Assembly: GCA_021613535.1 (NCBI GenBank)
Contig: CP075495.1
Span: 12,090,001 to 12,154,000 of the forward strand
DNA: 64,000 nucleotides
Reading direction: 5' to 3'
Origin: Adineta vaga
Taxonomy: Eukaryota; Rotifera
The notes under the pieces were generated by a model. It saw only the letters and a program-made list of their open reading frames with translations. It did no database searches and was not told the origin of the DNA. Below, piece after piece: positions 35,075 through 48,597 of this stretch (the first letter of the stretch is position 1; each line of letters begins with the position of its first letter). The translations under genes and the position numbers were made by a program.

Positions 35075-37509
35075 ATGCTTTCACAAAAATCAGAAAGTGT
35101 TAAAGTTCTTATACGTTGTCGACCATTTAATCAAAAAGAATCATTGAATCATGCAATGAAATGTATTGAAATTCAAGAATTTGATCAGAAAAAAACGCAA
35201 TGTTTGATTAAATTAATAAGTCCAAAAAGATACCGACGCCGAATATCTCGATTATTTCGTTTTGATTCCATTTATGATGAAAATCAACGAACGGAACATA
35301 TTTTTCAAGATTTTGTTCAATCATTAGTATGTGATGCAACGTTACATGGTTATTCTGGAACAGTTTTTGCATATGGACAAACAGGATCTGGTCGGTTTTT
35401 ATTGATAAAGATTCAGTTTGATCAGCTGGTTATTGTCTGTAGGTAAATCTTGGACAATGACTGGTTGCCCATGTCATTCTGAGATTGGATTGATATCAAA
35501 TGCTATTGAACATGTTTTTAACCTTGTTCATCAATATCGATCCAATTGTGAACAAGAATTTACTATAAAATGTGCATATTTGGAAAGTAAATTGTTCATC
35601 CTTTTTGGATCTAAAGGAAAAGTGTGAAGAAATTTGTTTTAGTTTATAATGAAGAATTACATGATCTTTTACGACCTCGTACTTCATCAAAATCTTACTC
35701 ACGTCTAGAATTACGTGAAAATCCTCGTTCATCTGGTGTTCAAATAACGAATTTAACATGGAAAACTGTTTATTCAATTGATGAATGTTTAAAATTCAAA
35801 CGTTTAGGTGATTTAGCTCGAACTATGGGTTCAACACAAATGAATCGTGATTCATCTCGATCACATACAATGTTTTCTCTTTCAATTCAATATCAGAATA
35901 CCAATCAAACAAAACAATTTCGTCAAGGTAAATTAAATTTCGTTGATCTAGCTGGTAGTGAACGTCAAATGAAAACTGGTGCTAGTGGACAACAATTACT
36001 TGAATCAGCTAAAATCAATTTATCATTATCAGCTTTAAATAAAGTTATTTCATCATTAGTACATACGCATACGACACATGTACCATATCGAGATTCAAAA
36101 CTAACACGTCTTTTACAAGATAGTATTGGTGGAACAACAAAAACAATTATGATTGCATGTATATCACCATCAGAAGACAACTATGACGAAACATTATGTA
36201 CACTACGGTAAGTAAAAATCTAAAAAAATAAGACATTTATTAACAATAGTTTAATACATAAAAGAGTAATATCCGAAGTTTTAACGAACTGTTCAGTACA
36301 AATTTATGATTAATAAAGTCATTATTGGCAATGAAATGTTTCATATTTTAGTTATGCATCTCGTACGAAAAACATTCGTAATACTCCAATAATCAATGAA
36401 AATTCTTCACATATTCTTCTTCAACAATATGCTGAAGAAATTCAAAGATTACGAGCTATTATCAATTCTTCTAATCTTCATATGCATTCAATATCACGTT
36501 CGATGATCTTAACAGATGTCAAACTAGATGATCAACATTCAATAAAAACACTTTGGGATCATCAAATATCATCGGAAACGTCACCTTTGATCAAGTAAAT
36601 TATTAATAGAAAAGAAAATTAACCTTTTTTACCAGAAATCTATTGCTTATATCATATAGATGTCAACGTACGGTCAGCTGTCAAACGATATCAATGATTC
36701 CCGATGCTGTTATTTCATCGACACAAACACTCTCTAGTCAAGATGATAATTATCAACAATCAATCGTTATTTTTGATGAAAATCAACAGAAGTATCAAAT
36801 ACTTACTTGGCATTACTGTCAGATTAGTTCGAAAAATGATCGATATCTGATCGTTCTTGTTAAAGAAAATGAAAATGAAAATGCTTGGTTTGGTACTTTA
36901 ACTACAAAACTAATGGAAGATCAAGTAATCATATGGAAAAATAGTCTTCATCATTGTCAACATCAATTATATCTATCGGAGAAAATCGAAGATCGAATTA
37001 CTCATTTTGAAATACAAGAAACTTTCGATTCCATAGTAAGAGTATCTATCATGATGGAATATTCTAGAATTTCTTCCTTTTAGTCTTCAAATTTCATCTA
37101 TTCATTGATTCTTCATAATTCATCGAGTTGTGTTATTGTGAATAACATTTCTTCTTATCCAAATGTATCTCTAACTAATCATTTTATAACATTAAAAGAT
37201 ATAAATGGTACTATTTATTATCTATCAGATATCTTACAAACATTCTTATCGAATGAATTAATAGTTTTTACCCTTAATCAACATAATTCCTATGAACTTC
37301 ATCATATTTTATTCAATTTGGACAAGGTTTCAGAAGATAATAATCAAATAGAAGTTAAACATTGTTCTTGTTGTTTCAATGTAACGAAATTAATATCATC
37401 ATCACATTTCTTATCATTTATCAATATGTCGTGTGAAATTGAAGATCAGAATGAGATTACTAGTGCAAATTTGCATTTCATTGATATAGATACTTATTCT
37501 ATAAACTAA
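35075..37509 (+). CDS. Kinesin motor protein with N-terminal motor domain, family unassigned
   Basis: Exons 35075-35390, 35443-35586, 35643-36207, 36352-36594, 36660-37035, 37084-37509; 2070 nt, 689 aa. The motor domain has all main signatures: VKVLIRCRPFNQKES, P-loop FAYGQTGSGKSWTM (the P-loop is split by an intron after GSG), switch I NRDSSRSHTMF, switch II VDLAGSERQ, and HVPYRDSKLTRLLQDSIGG. Kinesins step along microtubules using ATP. After the motor comes LLQQYAEEIQRLRAII, a short neck-like helix resembling kinesin-2 and related families. The tail of about 300 residues has no extended heptads that I can see and is beta-like and Cys-containing near the end, so dimerisation and cargo are unclear. 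The start ATG is the first in frame. The stop is only 169 nt before the next gene on the same strand, without a clear AATAAA between. Confidence 0.88.
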
Positions 37510-37678
37510 TCCATCTAAATTTCGAAAGAAGAGAAAAAAAACAACCGAATCACCGTGTGACTTTTCGACTTGAAAATTAATCTTCAAACATTTGGTATTT
37601 ATTCCCATATACAAATGATCAGATAAATACTCCTTGATTTTTATCCGTTTTTGCTATATTTTACGTATTTACTCTAAA

Positions 37679-38416
37679 ATGAAGCTTTGCATTGTTGCTA
37701 CTCTCGTTATTCTTCTTTCTGGTAAAAGAAATATTTTGTTTTCGTTTCGAAATGTTTTTTGAAAATATCGCGTTTTAGTCTCGGCTTATGCGGCCAAACC
37801 ACTCTTCCTTGGTTCACTCTGTTTAAATCAAGTAAACTGTTTTGTTAATCCATGTCAAGTATGATGAAAATAATTCTCAAAAAATCATTTTGTTTATTCT
37901 TTTATTCTATCATAGTTTTCACGATGTGCAGGACATTCTAACGCTGTATGCACGTAAGTAATACTGATTGAAAATCGTTGAAACATTCTACTTTACTCTT
38001 TCTAGTGCAAATTATTGCGGTGGTTGTAATGCTATCTGGTCTGTTGATGGCAAACCAGTCGATTGTATGTATTAATTCTATTGATATTGAAATTATTCAT
38101 AGGATTTGATTTTGTCTAGGCACAGGAACAGATGTTGAAGCTGAAGAAAGTATGCGATAAAAAGTTTTCTAATAGAAATATACATGAATAGAATTCTTGT
38201 AGAAAAATGTATCACGGTTAACTGTTTCGTCGATCCATGTGGAATGGCTAAATGTAATAAACATCCTGAAGCCACATGCCGGTATGTTAACAGGAAATTC
38301 TTTTCTTCTCTTCTCCTACGACTACATTATTATCATGTGTCTTTAGATCCAATTATTGCGGTGGTTGTAATGCTTGGTTTTATAACAAAGTTGGACAACG
38401 TGTTGACTGCAACTAA
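37679..38416 (+). CDS. Small secreted cysteine-rich protein with two NYCGGC modules
   Basis: Seven small exons: 37679-37721, 37779-37858, 37916-37953, 38006-38064, 38120-38149, 38203-38281, 38347-38416; 399 nt, 132 aa. A signal peptide (MKLCIVATLVILLS then VSAYA) starts the protein. Two similar modules follow. Module 1: CLNQVNCFVNPCQ ... C ... CTANYCGGCNAIW ... VDC. Module 2: CITVNCFVDPCGMAKCNKHP then ATCRSNYCGGCNAWF ... VDC. The shared pattern is C-x3-NC-x2-(N/D)PC-x4-C-x5-A-x-C-x2-NYCGGC-x10-14-VDC, so all Cys probably pair in disulphides. The phase-2 intron immediately before the NYCGGC segment occurs at the same position in both modules, showing exon-level duplication. A relative with one module is at 48598-48940. 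I cannot assign a function; comparable Cys frameworks are known from secreted proteins of other invertebrates. An AATAAA is at 38458-38463. Confidence 0.8.
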
Positions 38417-38497
38417 ATTTTCTTTTTCTTTTTTTGCTTATTTACAAAACAGACGACAATAAAAGACAAAAAGAAGGAAAGGAATAAAATAAAAATT

Positions 38498-41253
38498 TTA
38501 ACATAAAGTACCATGGATACAAGATAATGATGTTTGATAAGAATCTGATGAATTTTCTAAATTCATATACATATGATCTGATGGAGATGAAGATATTGGA
38601 TAGAAATAACTTTCAACTTCACGATCACATAATAAATCATCTAAAGAATCATATGTCTGTTGAGGAATAGATGTTCGATGATGAATTGGTTTTTGAGATG
38701 AGATTTGATTAGGAACTTGAGAAATCATTAATACGGCACCAACAGAATGTCGTGGCTGTTGTTGTTGTTGTTGTTGTTGTTGTTGATTGAGAAGTGTTAA
38801 ACCATAGGAATTATTCAATAAATCGTCGTCTGTTGTTTTTGTTGGATTTGAATGAAAATAATATTTCTTTGTAACAATATGTTTCGTTGATGGAAAAGAT
38901 ATTCCAGTGTTATTCGACGATGAAAACGAAGGAAATTGATAAATACCTTGTAAAGGTTTATCTGAATGTTTCAATGATTGATTTTCTTTATTTGATTTGA
39001 ATCCATCTAGCTCAATAGTTGATTGTCGACGAGAAACATCTATTGTACGACGACGATTTGATCTTGATGAATGTTTATCAGTTTTTTGTAGTACTGTTGG
39101 TGATGGTGTCATTCTCTCGGTCATTCCTTTGGCTAAAATTGATGAAGAAAATGAAGATGAAGGCGAAAGTGATTTTTGAGTTTGATTTTCCACGCTTGGT
39201 CGAGCAATACGTGCTACCAATGATGAACTTCGTTTTGGTGGTTTAATATTCGGTGGAGTTTGTTGCAACATAGTAGAACTTGCTAGAAAATATAAAGAAA
39301 AAAAAATGTAATTTAAACGTTCTTATTTACTTTGAAAGAACTGTCACTACCTTTTACTCTCGAAGCTCCGTTTTTTGCCTCTGATTACTATCGATTATTG
39401 ATATTTGTAATACTCAAATAAGAGTAAAGTGGTAGGTAGAGTAGTTTAGTATATGTAAAGAATTTTGTATACAAATCAGTCACATACATAGTATTATATG
39501 ACAAAATCAGAACACAAAAGAGAGAGAGAAAAAGAAGAAAGATTGAAGGTATTATGAAGTATTTTAGTGTATCTAAGCAAACATTTTCTATTCTGTTGCC
39601 ACAACATATGAATGCGAGGTATTAATAATTTAATATAGAGAAAGATATAAATATGTGAGCGAAAAAAATCTCAAAAGGAAAAATTGTTTAATCAAAATAG
39701 AAGTATGTTGTTTTGAAAATAACGGAAATTGATTTTTTTTTTCTGTTCGTAATATCAATAGAAAAAAACAGAATTTCAATGTTACGACTTACATATAGAT
39801 GTTTCGTGTTTTCTCTATAAGCGTACGTTTTTTTTTCAACGAATATCGAAACCTTTGACAGAGTTTTGAGTTTATGAATAAGGTGTATTTTTCGTTTTAC
39901 CTTGCTTCTTCTGTTCTTTCTCTCTTTCTCTCTCTATTGCCTGACGTTCTTCATCCATCTTCCTTTCTACATAGACGTATTCGGTTGGCTTCAACTCGTT
40001 TCTTTCTCTCTGTCTCGTTCTTCTAACATGTATACAGCAGGCAAAGCAGCAAGTATGTGTACGTCATATTGTACACGATCATCAACACTTAAGATATGAG
40101 TCAGTTTTTTTGCGTCGAATTATAACCGTATGACAAAAAAAATGGAAAGAAATGAAGAGAGTTCGAATTAAGCAAAAGCAGAGGATCATATATCATTGTC
40201 AAGTGTTTTCTTTGACTTGAAATAGATTTCAAAAATGAAAAGAAAAGAAAACATTGACTTCGATTTATGTTACCTTTATTATCAATTTGTTCAGTTGGTA
40301 ATACTGCCGTTTGTTGTTGATTTTTTCCATGAAGCACTGATAGATCATGATTGTCAATAAGTTCAGTTTGTGTCATTTTAGCTTGTTGATCAAGCCAGGC
40401 TGATATTTTTTCATATGTTGCTCTTGTTGGTTGAATTGGTGAATCTTGATAATATGTAAATGGTAAGGAAATTGTGTGACTTGTAGCAAGTGATGATGGA
40501 ATTACATCATATACTGTTGATTGTTGATGATATTGACGACGGATATTTGTTGATGATATTTGTCGTGAATTTGTTGATCGCATTGTTTGTATATGTTTAG
40601 TTTTGGATGGTATTAGGAAATTTTTTAATTTTGTAAAAAGATTATGAAAACCTTGAAAAAGTAAAAATAAAATCTTTTTCTCATCATCTTAATTGATATT
40701 TTGGGAGTGAAAGAAAATCTCTATATATATATATATATGTATACAAACTGTCTGTTTGTACTAAAAAGAAAACTTCTAACCAATCATTTGTTCTAACGAC
40801 AAATTAGCTCAATAGTTATACAAAGATCTTCTTTTTTCTGCTTTACTAGATACTAGAATAATAGATGGCTACAATCTTCTGTTGATAAGACAGATAATAA
40901 ATATATAGAGGAAATGTCAACAGCACCAATATCAACTATCAAAATAGCAACAGTACAGATAAGTTCCTATTTTTGGCCACGTGCGTTCTGTATCTTTTAG
41001 GTTTACCCTTTGATTTGGTATCATATTGTTGCTGCTGCTGTTGTTGTTGTTTCGAAGCAATTGTTGGCGATGTTTTTTTTGTGGATGCATTTCTTGTTGT
41101 CGATACAGATGAGCCACCTGTCGAATAACCACTTGAAGTAGTGATGGATGTTTCAGGTGATAATGTACCAAGAATTGAATGTTTTAACATATTTGTTATT
41201 TTAGGTGCTTGCAACATTGGTCGATGTGATCGTTGACGTTCAGTAGATAACAT
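38498..41253 (-). CDS. Unrecognised Ser/Gln-rich protein, two alternative first exons and a shared last exon
   Basis: Last exon 39282-38498 encodes a disordered Ser/Thr/Asn-rich chain with basic RRR-type patches, a run of ten Gln at 38757-38785 and a conserved-looking end (YDSLDDLLCDREVESYFYPI). It enters in phase 1. Two upstream exons both leave in phase 1: 41253-41007 (MLSTERQRSHRPML..., with a run of eight Gln) and 40583-40274 (MRSTNSRQISSTNI ... YEKISAWLDQQAKMTQ). Neither has an acceptor that would place it behind the other, so alternative promoters are the simplest reading, giving 343 or 364 aa. No known domain was recognised. The composition suggests a regulatory or cytoskeletal adaptor, but this is a guess. 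The 3' end faces the cysteine-rich gene, with 81 nt between stop codons. Confidence 0.65.
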
Positions 41254-42204
41254 GATGTACTTAGAAATTAAATTAAATCTATAAATGAGTAATATTTAGT
41301 CGATGATATACGATATTTTGAGATCTGATTCGAATACGAAAAAAAGAACATAAAAACAGACACAAATTGAATAAATAATAAATCATAGGAGAGAGAGAGA
41401 GAAAAAACAGAAAAACAGAACGAGAGTGTACGATGTCAGATCCAAAAATCGCGCAATGATAATAATGAATTTACTCAGCTTGTCGTCGTATTTTTTCTTC
41501 TCTTTCTATCTCTCTTATTTCTTGATCATTTGATACCATTACAATATCCACACACACGCACATATATATATGTTTATATGTGCATTATTTTTCAATTTAC
41601 TTCTCATATACATACATATAAAATGTCTCGATGATTATTCGATTTTGTCTCATTCGATAAATAAAACTCTTTCAATATTTCGTTTATCATTCATTCATTC
41701 ATACTTACATTTAACGCTCGTAATTGGCGTCTGGCGATTGTCATCATAAATAAATACACTTTCTATTTTATTCATTTATCTATCGTGTTACGGTAGAAAA
41801 CGATTTGTTCGAAATCATTGTTTGATCTCGTTATGTTGTTTCTTCTAATCAAGTATAATACAAATAAACATGCTCAAGTTGCGACTCAACGGAAGTAAAC
41901 ATCTCTAATATAGGATGCAATAGAAAAGTAGGATATGTAAGCGTGCATTTATCGAGGTCACTGGAGACGATTCTCTGACATCGTCATTTTTTCGCTCGAT
42001 CAAACTCAATTTGTTGTCCAGCACAACAAATGAATGTTAGTACATAGAACGAATATAAGCGGAAAAGAACGATCGCTAACATAAACTCTTTTCTTTTCTT
42101 CTATTACGAACTACTAGTTACGAGAAAATGAGATGAATAGAATGAACGAGATGATTTTTTACTTTGTCTCTGGCTTTTTTCTTCTTTTTCTAATAAATAT
42201 ATAT

Positions 42205-42240
42205 AGAGAGAGAGGGACAGAGAGAGAGAGAGAAGAAGAA
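42205..42240. repeat. GA-rich microsatellite
   Basis: Imperfect AG repeat in the gene-poor stretch. Confidence 0.8.
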
Positions 42241-42977
42241 GAGATGAAAAAAAGCAAGCTGGTAATGACCTGAAGCCATTTGCTTATGTCTAGTGCTTGA
42301 CTAACTCGACTTCTGTTATAATTATAAAATGCACACAGACATCTACATTCACTCAAAAAAAAGAAAGAAAGAAAAGAAAAGAGTAGTCCACTTATAGGAA
42401 ATGAACTGTAGCAGAAGTACTAGATTATAAATTATTAGTAAAAAAAGGAAGGTATTTTGATTCACAATGAAATATTTCACCGTAAATAATAGACAAATGT
42501 TTTATGAATGATCGTTTTATCTAAATGAATTCGCTTGTTATAATATGAACCAAATTATGACGTAGGAATGTTATTGTATATATATATAAATACAAAAGCA
42601 AAAAAGGAAAGATTTATTATTCTCTTTAATAATCATTGAATAGAAATACGAGATGATAACAGATGAAAATATGCCGAATATAATTTCTAAATGTACAGAG
42701 ATGATAGAAACAATTTCTCACTTTGTAAGTAATGAATTTGAAAGAAAATCAAATTATATTTTTCGATCATCATAGTGAAGTATTCTTTTGTTCATCTCTT
42801 AGAATAATTTGATTATTTACTATGAATCTATGAAACATAAATAAATTATTAATAATAAATAATGAGAATCTAATCTATATAGACAAAATCAATGATTTTC
42901 TTGATTAGAAATTGTATAGAAATAAAAGATGAAAAATGAAAACCTTAAAAAATCTTCCTATTAATCAAAGATCTAAT

Positions 42978-43001
42978 CTTTCTTCTTCTTCTTCTTCTTC
43001 T
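42978..43001. repeat. (TTC)n microsatellite
   Basis: Near-perfect TTC repeat in the gene-poor stretch. Confidence 0.85.
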
Positions 43002-46000
43002 TTGTTTATTAACAAATCTCAATGTAAAATAAAACTTAATTAATTATTTTTAGCTATTCTTATTAACCTATACATACCAAAAAGTAGATAGATGAATTGT
43101 AATTAAAGATTTTAATTGTAAATCATGTTAAGTATGATGTAGTTCTTCTTGATAATAATAAATATGAAGATCCGAATGAAAAGCAACGATGAGGGTATTT
43201 TGTTCTCCTTAATCATATTTTCTATCTTGATTCTCAAGAGATAAAAGCATGGCAACAGAAAAAAAAATGTTTTATTACAAAAATGTTGTTGTTATTCAAG
43301 ACATTATCACATTATTTAAAACATGTCAAAATGAATAGGCATAGAGAACAAAGAATAATAATCTTTTAGACCTGGCTTTTATCTTATATTAACAGAAACC
43401 ATTAATTGGTTATAGAGCAGAGAAGAAAAAAATGTTTGACAAGAAAATGTATAACTGAAACTTTCTTTTCTATTAAATAACTCTGATAAGATCACATTCT
43501 TTGGTAAAGTTTTGCTTGTTTATTGAATAGTTGTGGTTAGATAGACAAGTATTTTATCAAATTTCGAGATATTTGTATCACTTGTGTATAGGTGTGAAGA
43601 AATGAAAATTGAATATTACTTATATAATCTTTTATTTTTAAAATTTCGAGAAATGAAATAACTTTCTTCTCATTAAATTCAATCCTGTCTAATCGTAATA
43701 TCGATAGATGGATGTATTTTCAAATCAACATTCAATTTTTCATATATTGTAAATTAGAGTAGAGAAGTGATCTTGTTATTCATCCGCATTTATTGTTTGA
43801 CAATTTTCAATTAATCTGTTTCATTTTAGTACATTTAGATCCAGACGATAGTCGATTGAATTTTTAACTGTTCAATTTCGATATACTCTCATGCTTTCGT
43901 TTATATTCATGATTAAGACAACTAAAAACGATGTATTGAAAAAAAAACTGATCAGATCTTTAAGTTTGAAAATGTATTTGAATAGATTTCTAATTCTTTT
44001 TCACAATTTCCATCTCTTAAAATAACGAAAACCTATCTCATGTCAAATGGTAAGATGTATCTTGCCTTGAATGCTTCAAAAATATTGTTTTCACTATTCG
44101 ATAGTTTTACATATTAAAAATAAACCAAGCAAATAAATTTTTTATTTCCAATATTCATTCGTTACTATCTATTCTGCAATCCAATAAATAACTTTTCTTT
44201 ATGGAAAACACTACATCTATCGACTGATGAGAGTGAGAAAAAAAACCCGAAAGATAACAATCATTATTTATAAATGATAAAGGCAATTACAACAAGCAAT
44301 ACGCATGACCTGTTGTTAAATTCAATAACATAGATTTTTTTATATACGTTATATTTCTGTGAATTCATTTCTTTACATATCTTGCGAAACAAATTGATGA
44401 ATAAATTGAAATTTAGTGTATACATCATCAGTTCATGAATATTCTATTCGTAAAAAACGTTTATTTCAATCAAATATCTTGATATTCACTTGAAGAAATT
44501 CTATTCAATCAAATTCCTGTTTTTATTTCAAGGTCATTTATGTTCGTTTTGATTTCTCATTCAGTATTGATCGAAATTTTCTTTGTCTAAAAACTAGATT
44601 GCATCATCTTTCTAAGCATCGATGACCTCGATGAAATATACAGTCGTAATTCAAATCACATTTCTTCATTTTTCTTTAAACTTTATTCCGTCTTTTTCTT
44701 CGATGTATATACATTCGGTTAGGCCTTTGTCAGTATAGGCGAATCGTGCTTCACAACAACGATCATCACATGACATTCGAGAACGCGATAGGTAGAGAAA
44801 CGAAGAAAGAAAAAAAGAGAGAAAATAGAAGCTTCTCGATGCTTTGGCTCTCTTTTTTTCTTCGTTCTCTTCGTTACTAAGTTCTATTTCGACATGTTAT
44901 TCTTTCTTTTCTTTCGTTCGTCTTCATCGAGAAAAATCCAACGCGGACGGACGACAAAAAGAGAGTGAGAGAGAGAGAAAAAGAGAAATCAACGATGGGT
45001 ATATATACAGCAAACTATATTGTATTTACTACATTCACAACATCATCAAGACATCTCTTCTTTCTTTTATACATATGCCTATATCGTCCTTCTTGACGAT
45101 CACAACTATGTCTTACTGAAGTAACGACGTCGGTTTTATTCCGCGTCGATGATCGGTGAAGGTGAGTGAAGTTATATCATATTCTTTATGCGCTTTTCTA
45201 ATCATTCCACATACAGATTGTATGATGGCAGATATCGTGTTGTTTTTGTTTCTGTTTCAATTCATAGATTAGATATCTTCAAGATTGTCAAAAGACGGAA
45301 ATTAATGATCAGGTTTTTAATTTTGAGATTTTCATTCGATCGTTTTGTTCTATTACAGAAATCATTGATTGAAAAACCAATCATGGGAATGAAAAAAAGC
45401 TGAAAGATTGTTGAGTAGAAATTTGATTTTCTTTTTAAAACATGTTTCGTTCATTATTTCAGTCTCGATTTGTATTGAATTGACGATTATGTAACTAAAC
45501 AAACTTTCTTTTTCTCTTCCTTTTTTGTCCGTTTTATAGTTCGTGCTTTTTCTTTGTTCGAGCAAGTATTATTCTCTATTTACTAACTTCCTTCGATGTT
45601 CTCATGTTCGTCTCTATCGTTGATTATTTTTCTTTAGTTTATCGGAATATCCAGACATTGTATGCTGTGAAAAAGTGTCGAGTCTCATCGATTGAGAAAT
45701 GAATGATGAAAGATCATTCGATGGATTTATATTATCGTATCTCCAATGAATTTACCCAATTATGCTTTAAGCTAGCAGTGCTATAAAATGATATCTATAT
45801 AGCGGTGAGATGTATTTGTCTCTTTGCAAGATTTTTTTATCATATAGTTATACATGCTTATTACAAGAAAAGAAAAGTCGACTTTTTTTGTTGATCAAAA
45901 CAGTCTGGTAAACTAATTGAAATTTTAAATCAAGATTTCGTTCTTCTATAGAACAAGAAAAAGAAATCCTATGCAGTTATGACCTTAAGAGTCAGATCGA

Positions 46001-48597
46001 AATGATATATCGTCGAAATTTTTAAAATCGCGAGTATACTACTACCCAGTCATCCATATTTCAAATCAATTATTATATATCGTCGTCATTGTCCTGTAAT
46101 GAAAGCAAGATAAATTTTAAGATAATAATGAAGAATTTTTATTTTTTCGGTTTTTTTGTTTGGCATTATATGATTATACAAGGTAGAATTTTCTGTTATT
46201 CAAATCGATTGTTTATTTACATAGAAAGAAAAAAGAAAAATACATGTGTACACCTATTTGTTATGTTTTGTTTAACATCTACGAAAATAATCAAGAATGA
46301 ATGCTATGGTGGATTTCCGTGAGCTTATTTTTATTATCCTCAAGTCGATTTTACGACTTTATAGGTGAATGAATTTTTTTCCGAGAAACGAAGAAGAAAG
46401 AAGAAATTATCGTCTTCACAAAATCAATTTTCGCCAGATATATGACAAATTACAGAGAAGCAAAATAAAATTTCACATAGAATAATATTTTGGGTGGATT
46501 CGTCGTTTTCAGGGGAGCATTGATATATGTCGAATACGCAAGAAGTGGGCAGCCAAAAGCCTAGACGAGTCGTAGTTAGACTCTCTAAGTGCAGCAATAT
46601 ATGTATATGTTCGTAATATCCGTCCTGTCGAGTGGAAGTATTACAGATAAAAAATATTACATCAAACATAAAAATTAAACCGTAAGCCATTTATGCATTA
46701 TTTAAAATACATTCATTTTCAAGGACAGCAGATGATTGCCATTCTATGATCATGCTGAATTAAAATTAGATAAGAAGAAGAAAAAAATCGAAATCGTTCC
46801 TTTTATTTATCCAAATCAACAATTTTCATTTCAAAGAGTCATAAGAAAAAAAGTACATTGAATGATTTATCTACTAATCCATGGTTCGTTTATATTAGTT
46901 ACGATTTTTTATTATGTAAGTTCCTTTTAATGAAAGAATCGATTGACATTTTTGTTCTTCTACGTTATATCTTTAGTTTTCTTATTCTTCAGTTTAATGA
47001 AAAAAAAAACAAGATGAGAAACATGTTCTCATTCTTCAGAGAACGCCAAAAAATATTCACTACCATTCCAAAAGAAGTTTTTCTCCGATGGAAATTTGAA
47101 TGTGTTTGCGTGAATTTCTTCTCTCTTCATCAATTTAATGTTAAAAAGAAGTTACCAAGATATTCTAAGACAACAGATAAAATAAAAATGAATTTTTCTC
47201 TTATCTTGAGCAAGATATCGTTATGTTCCGTGTTATATGATTATTGATGTTAATATGTTATAATTGATTTGATATATTAGTGAAGATATTTTTCTTTTAT
47301 GAAATCATAAGTTCCTGGTATTGTTTTTTGTCTTTGATCATGTTTAATGGTTATATTTTTTACGATGATAATGAAGATTTTGTCTTAAAGAAAAAAGAAA
47401 CACACGAGAATTTTATTTACTTTCATTATAAATCAATTTATTACGAAAAGAAAACACATACATACACACAGAGTATCATAAGGGTAAGATTTAGTATTAG
47501 TTTTTAGGTTTAGGTTGTTAATAATTAGAAAACAAAGAATATCGACAGTTTTATTCAATATGATGATCTAGCTGGTATATGAATTAGTGCCATAGTATTT
47601 GCGCTTTGTATCGACAAGACAACGAGTGGTTTAGTTAACAAAATTTTGTCCGTTTTTTTGTTTATTCCAATGCATTTGTTAATGATAAAATCAAGGAAAA
47701 TTTTCGTTAATTATTATTTAATAATTTGAATTTTGTGGAAGAAAATCGATGGAATTAAGTTAGATTACAGATATAATTGAATATTAAGTTTTTATATGCA
47801 ATGATCTTGTCTTTGTTTGTAATTATTCATTCGTTATTATTATTATTACTATTATATCATCATCAGTCTATTGAAATCATCTTTTGGCTTTTGCAAAAAA
47901 AAGAAAAGATTAGCTTTACATGAAAGGTTTTTCTACGAATGCAACATATACAAGACAGAAGTGTAGATATGTAAGTGATCCATAAAATAATTAGATTCAA
48001 TATTATTGTAGTTATTTCTAGAGATCGAGTATAGCAATTCCAATGATTTATTGAATATCAAGAAATCTTACTATATTCTATCAGCATTCTCTATTCATAT
48101 GACTCTCTAAAATATATCCATGTATTAGTTGCTTTTCTAAATCCAGTCATTTTTTGAAAAAAAAAACAACAACAATCTATGTCTTTCGCATCACTGTTCG
48201 TTTCCTTTCCATTCTTTTTTGAGACTACTGTCTGACATCAGCTATAAATGCATTTGAAAAAATTCGACATTGTCAAAACAACAAGAAAATTTTCATTAAA
48301 ATGCTTGATGAATGATGACGTTATTTTATTCAGTAGTCAAAAGAATAGATCGGACGACAGTGAAAGTTTTCAAACATTTATCCAATGATCAACGGCGATA
48401 TTAACCTTCGATAATATCTTTTTTTTTGTATAATGTTTTTTTTTGCTATATCAAAATAAAAATGTCTTAAAAAATAAAGTCACGTCTTTTGATATATGAA
48501 TGCATTAATATCGTATCATCTGTTTCTAATGTTATCATTAGCTCGATCATGGAAATATGTAAGTGAAAAACAAGATCACATTCCAGTTTCATCTAGT

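Larger units (their letters stand above)
41254..48597. other. 7.3 kb without a convincing gene
   Basis: AT-rich, with GA/TTC microsatellites (42205-42240, 42978-43001, 44940-44985). Open frames of 60-130 codons exist but read as translated AT-rich or purine-rich sequence, without domains, phased exon chains or good starts. No tRNA, rRNA, tandem array or transposon ends were recognised by eye. The stretch near 44700-45165 is less AT-rich and ends in a possible donor (GGTGAAG|GTGAGT at 45162), so it may hold a non-coding first exon. Confidence 0.5.

Noticed and set aside
39019-39246. Plus-strand frames opposite the Gln-rich minus gene
   Set aside because: Shadows of the Ser/Gln-rich exon; the minus strand has the matched splice phases.
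46424-46690. Minus-strand frame with mixed composition, considered as a transposon remnant
   Set aside because: No recognisable transposase or reverse transcriptase motif and no terminal repeats; kept only as a place to look within the gene-less block.
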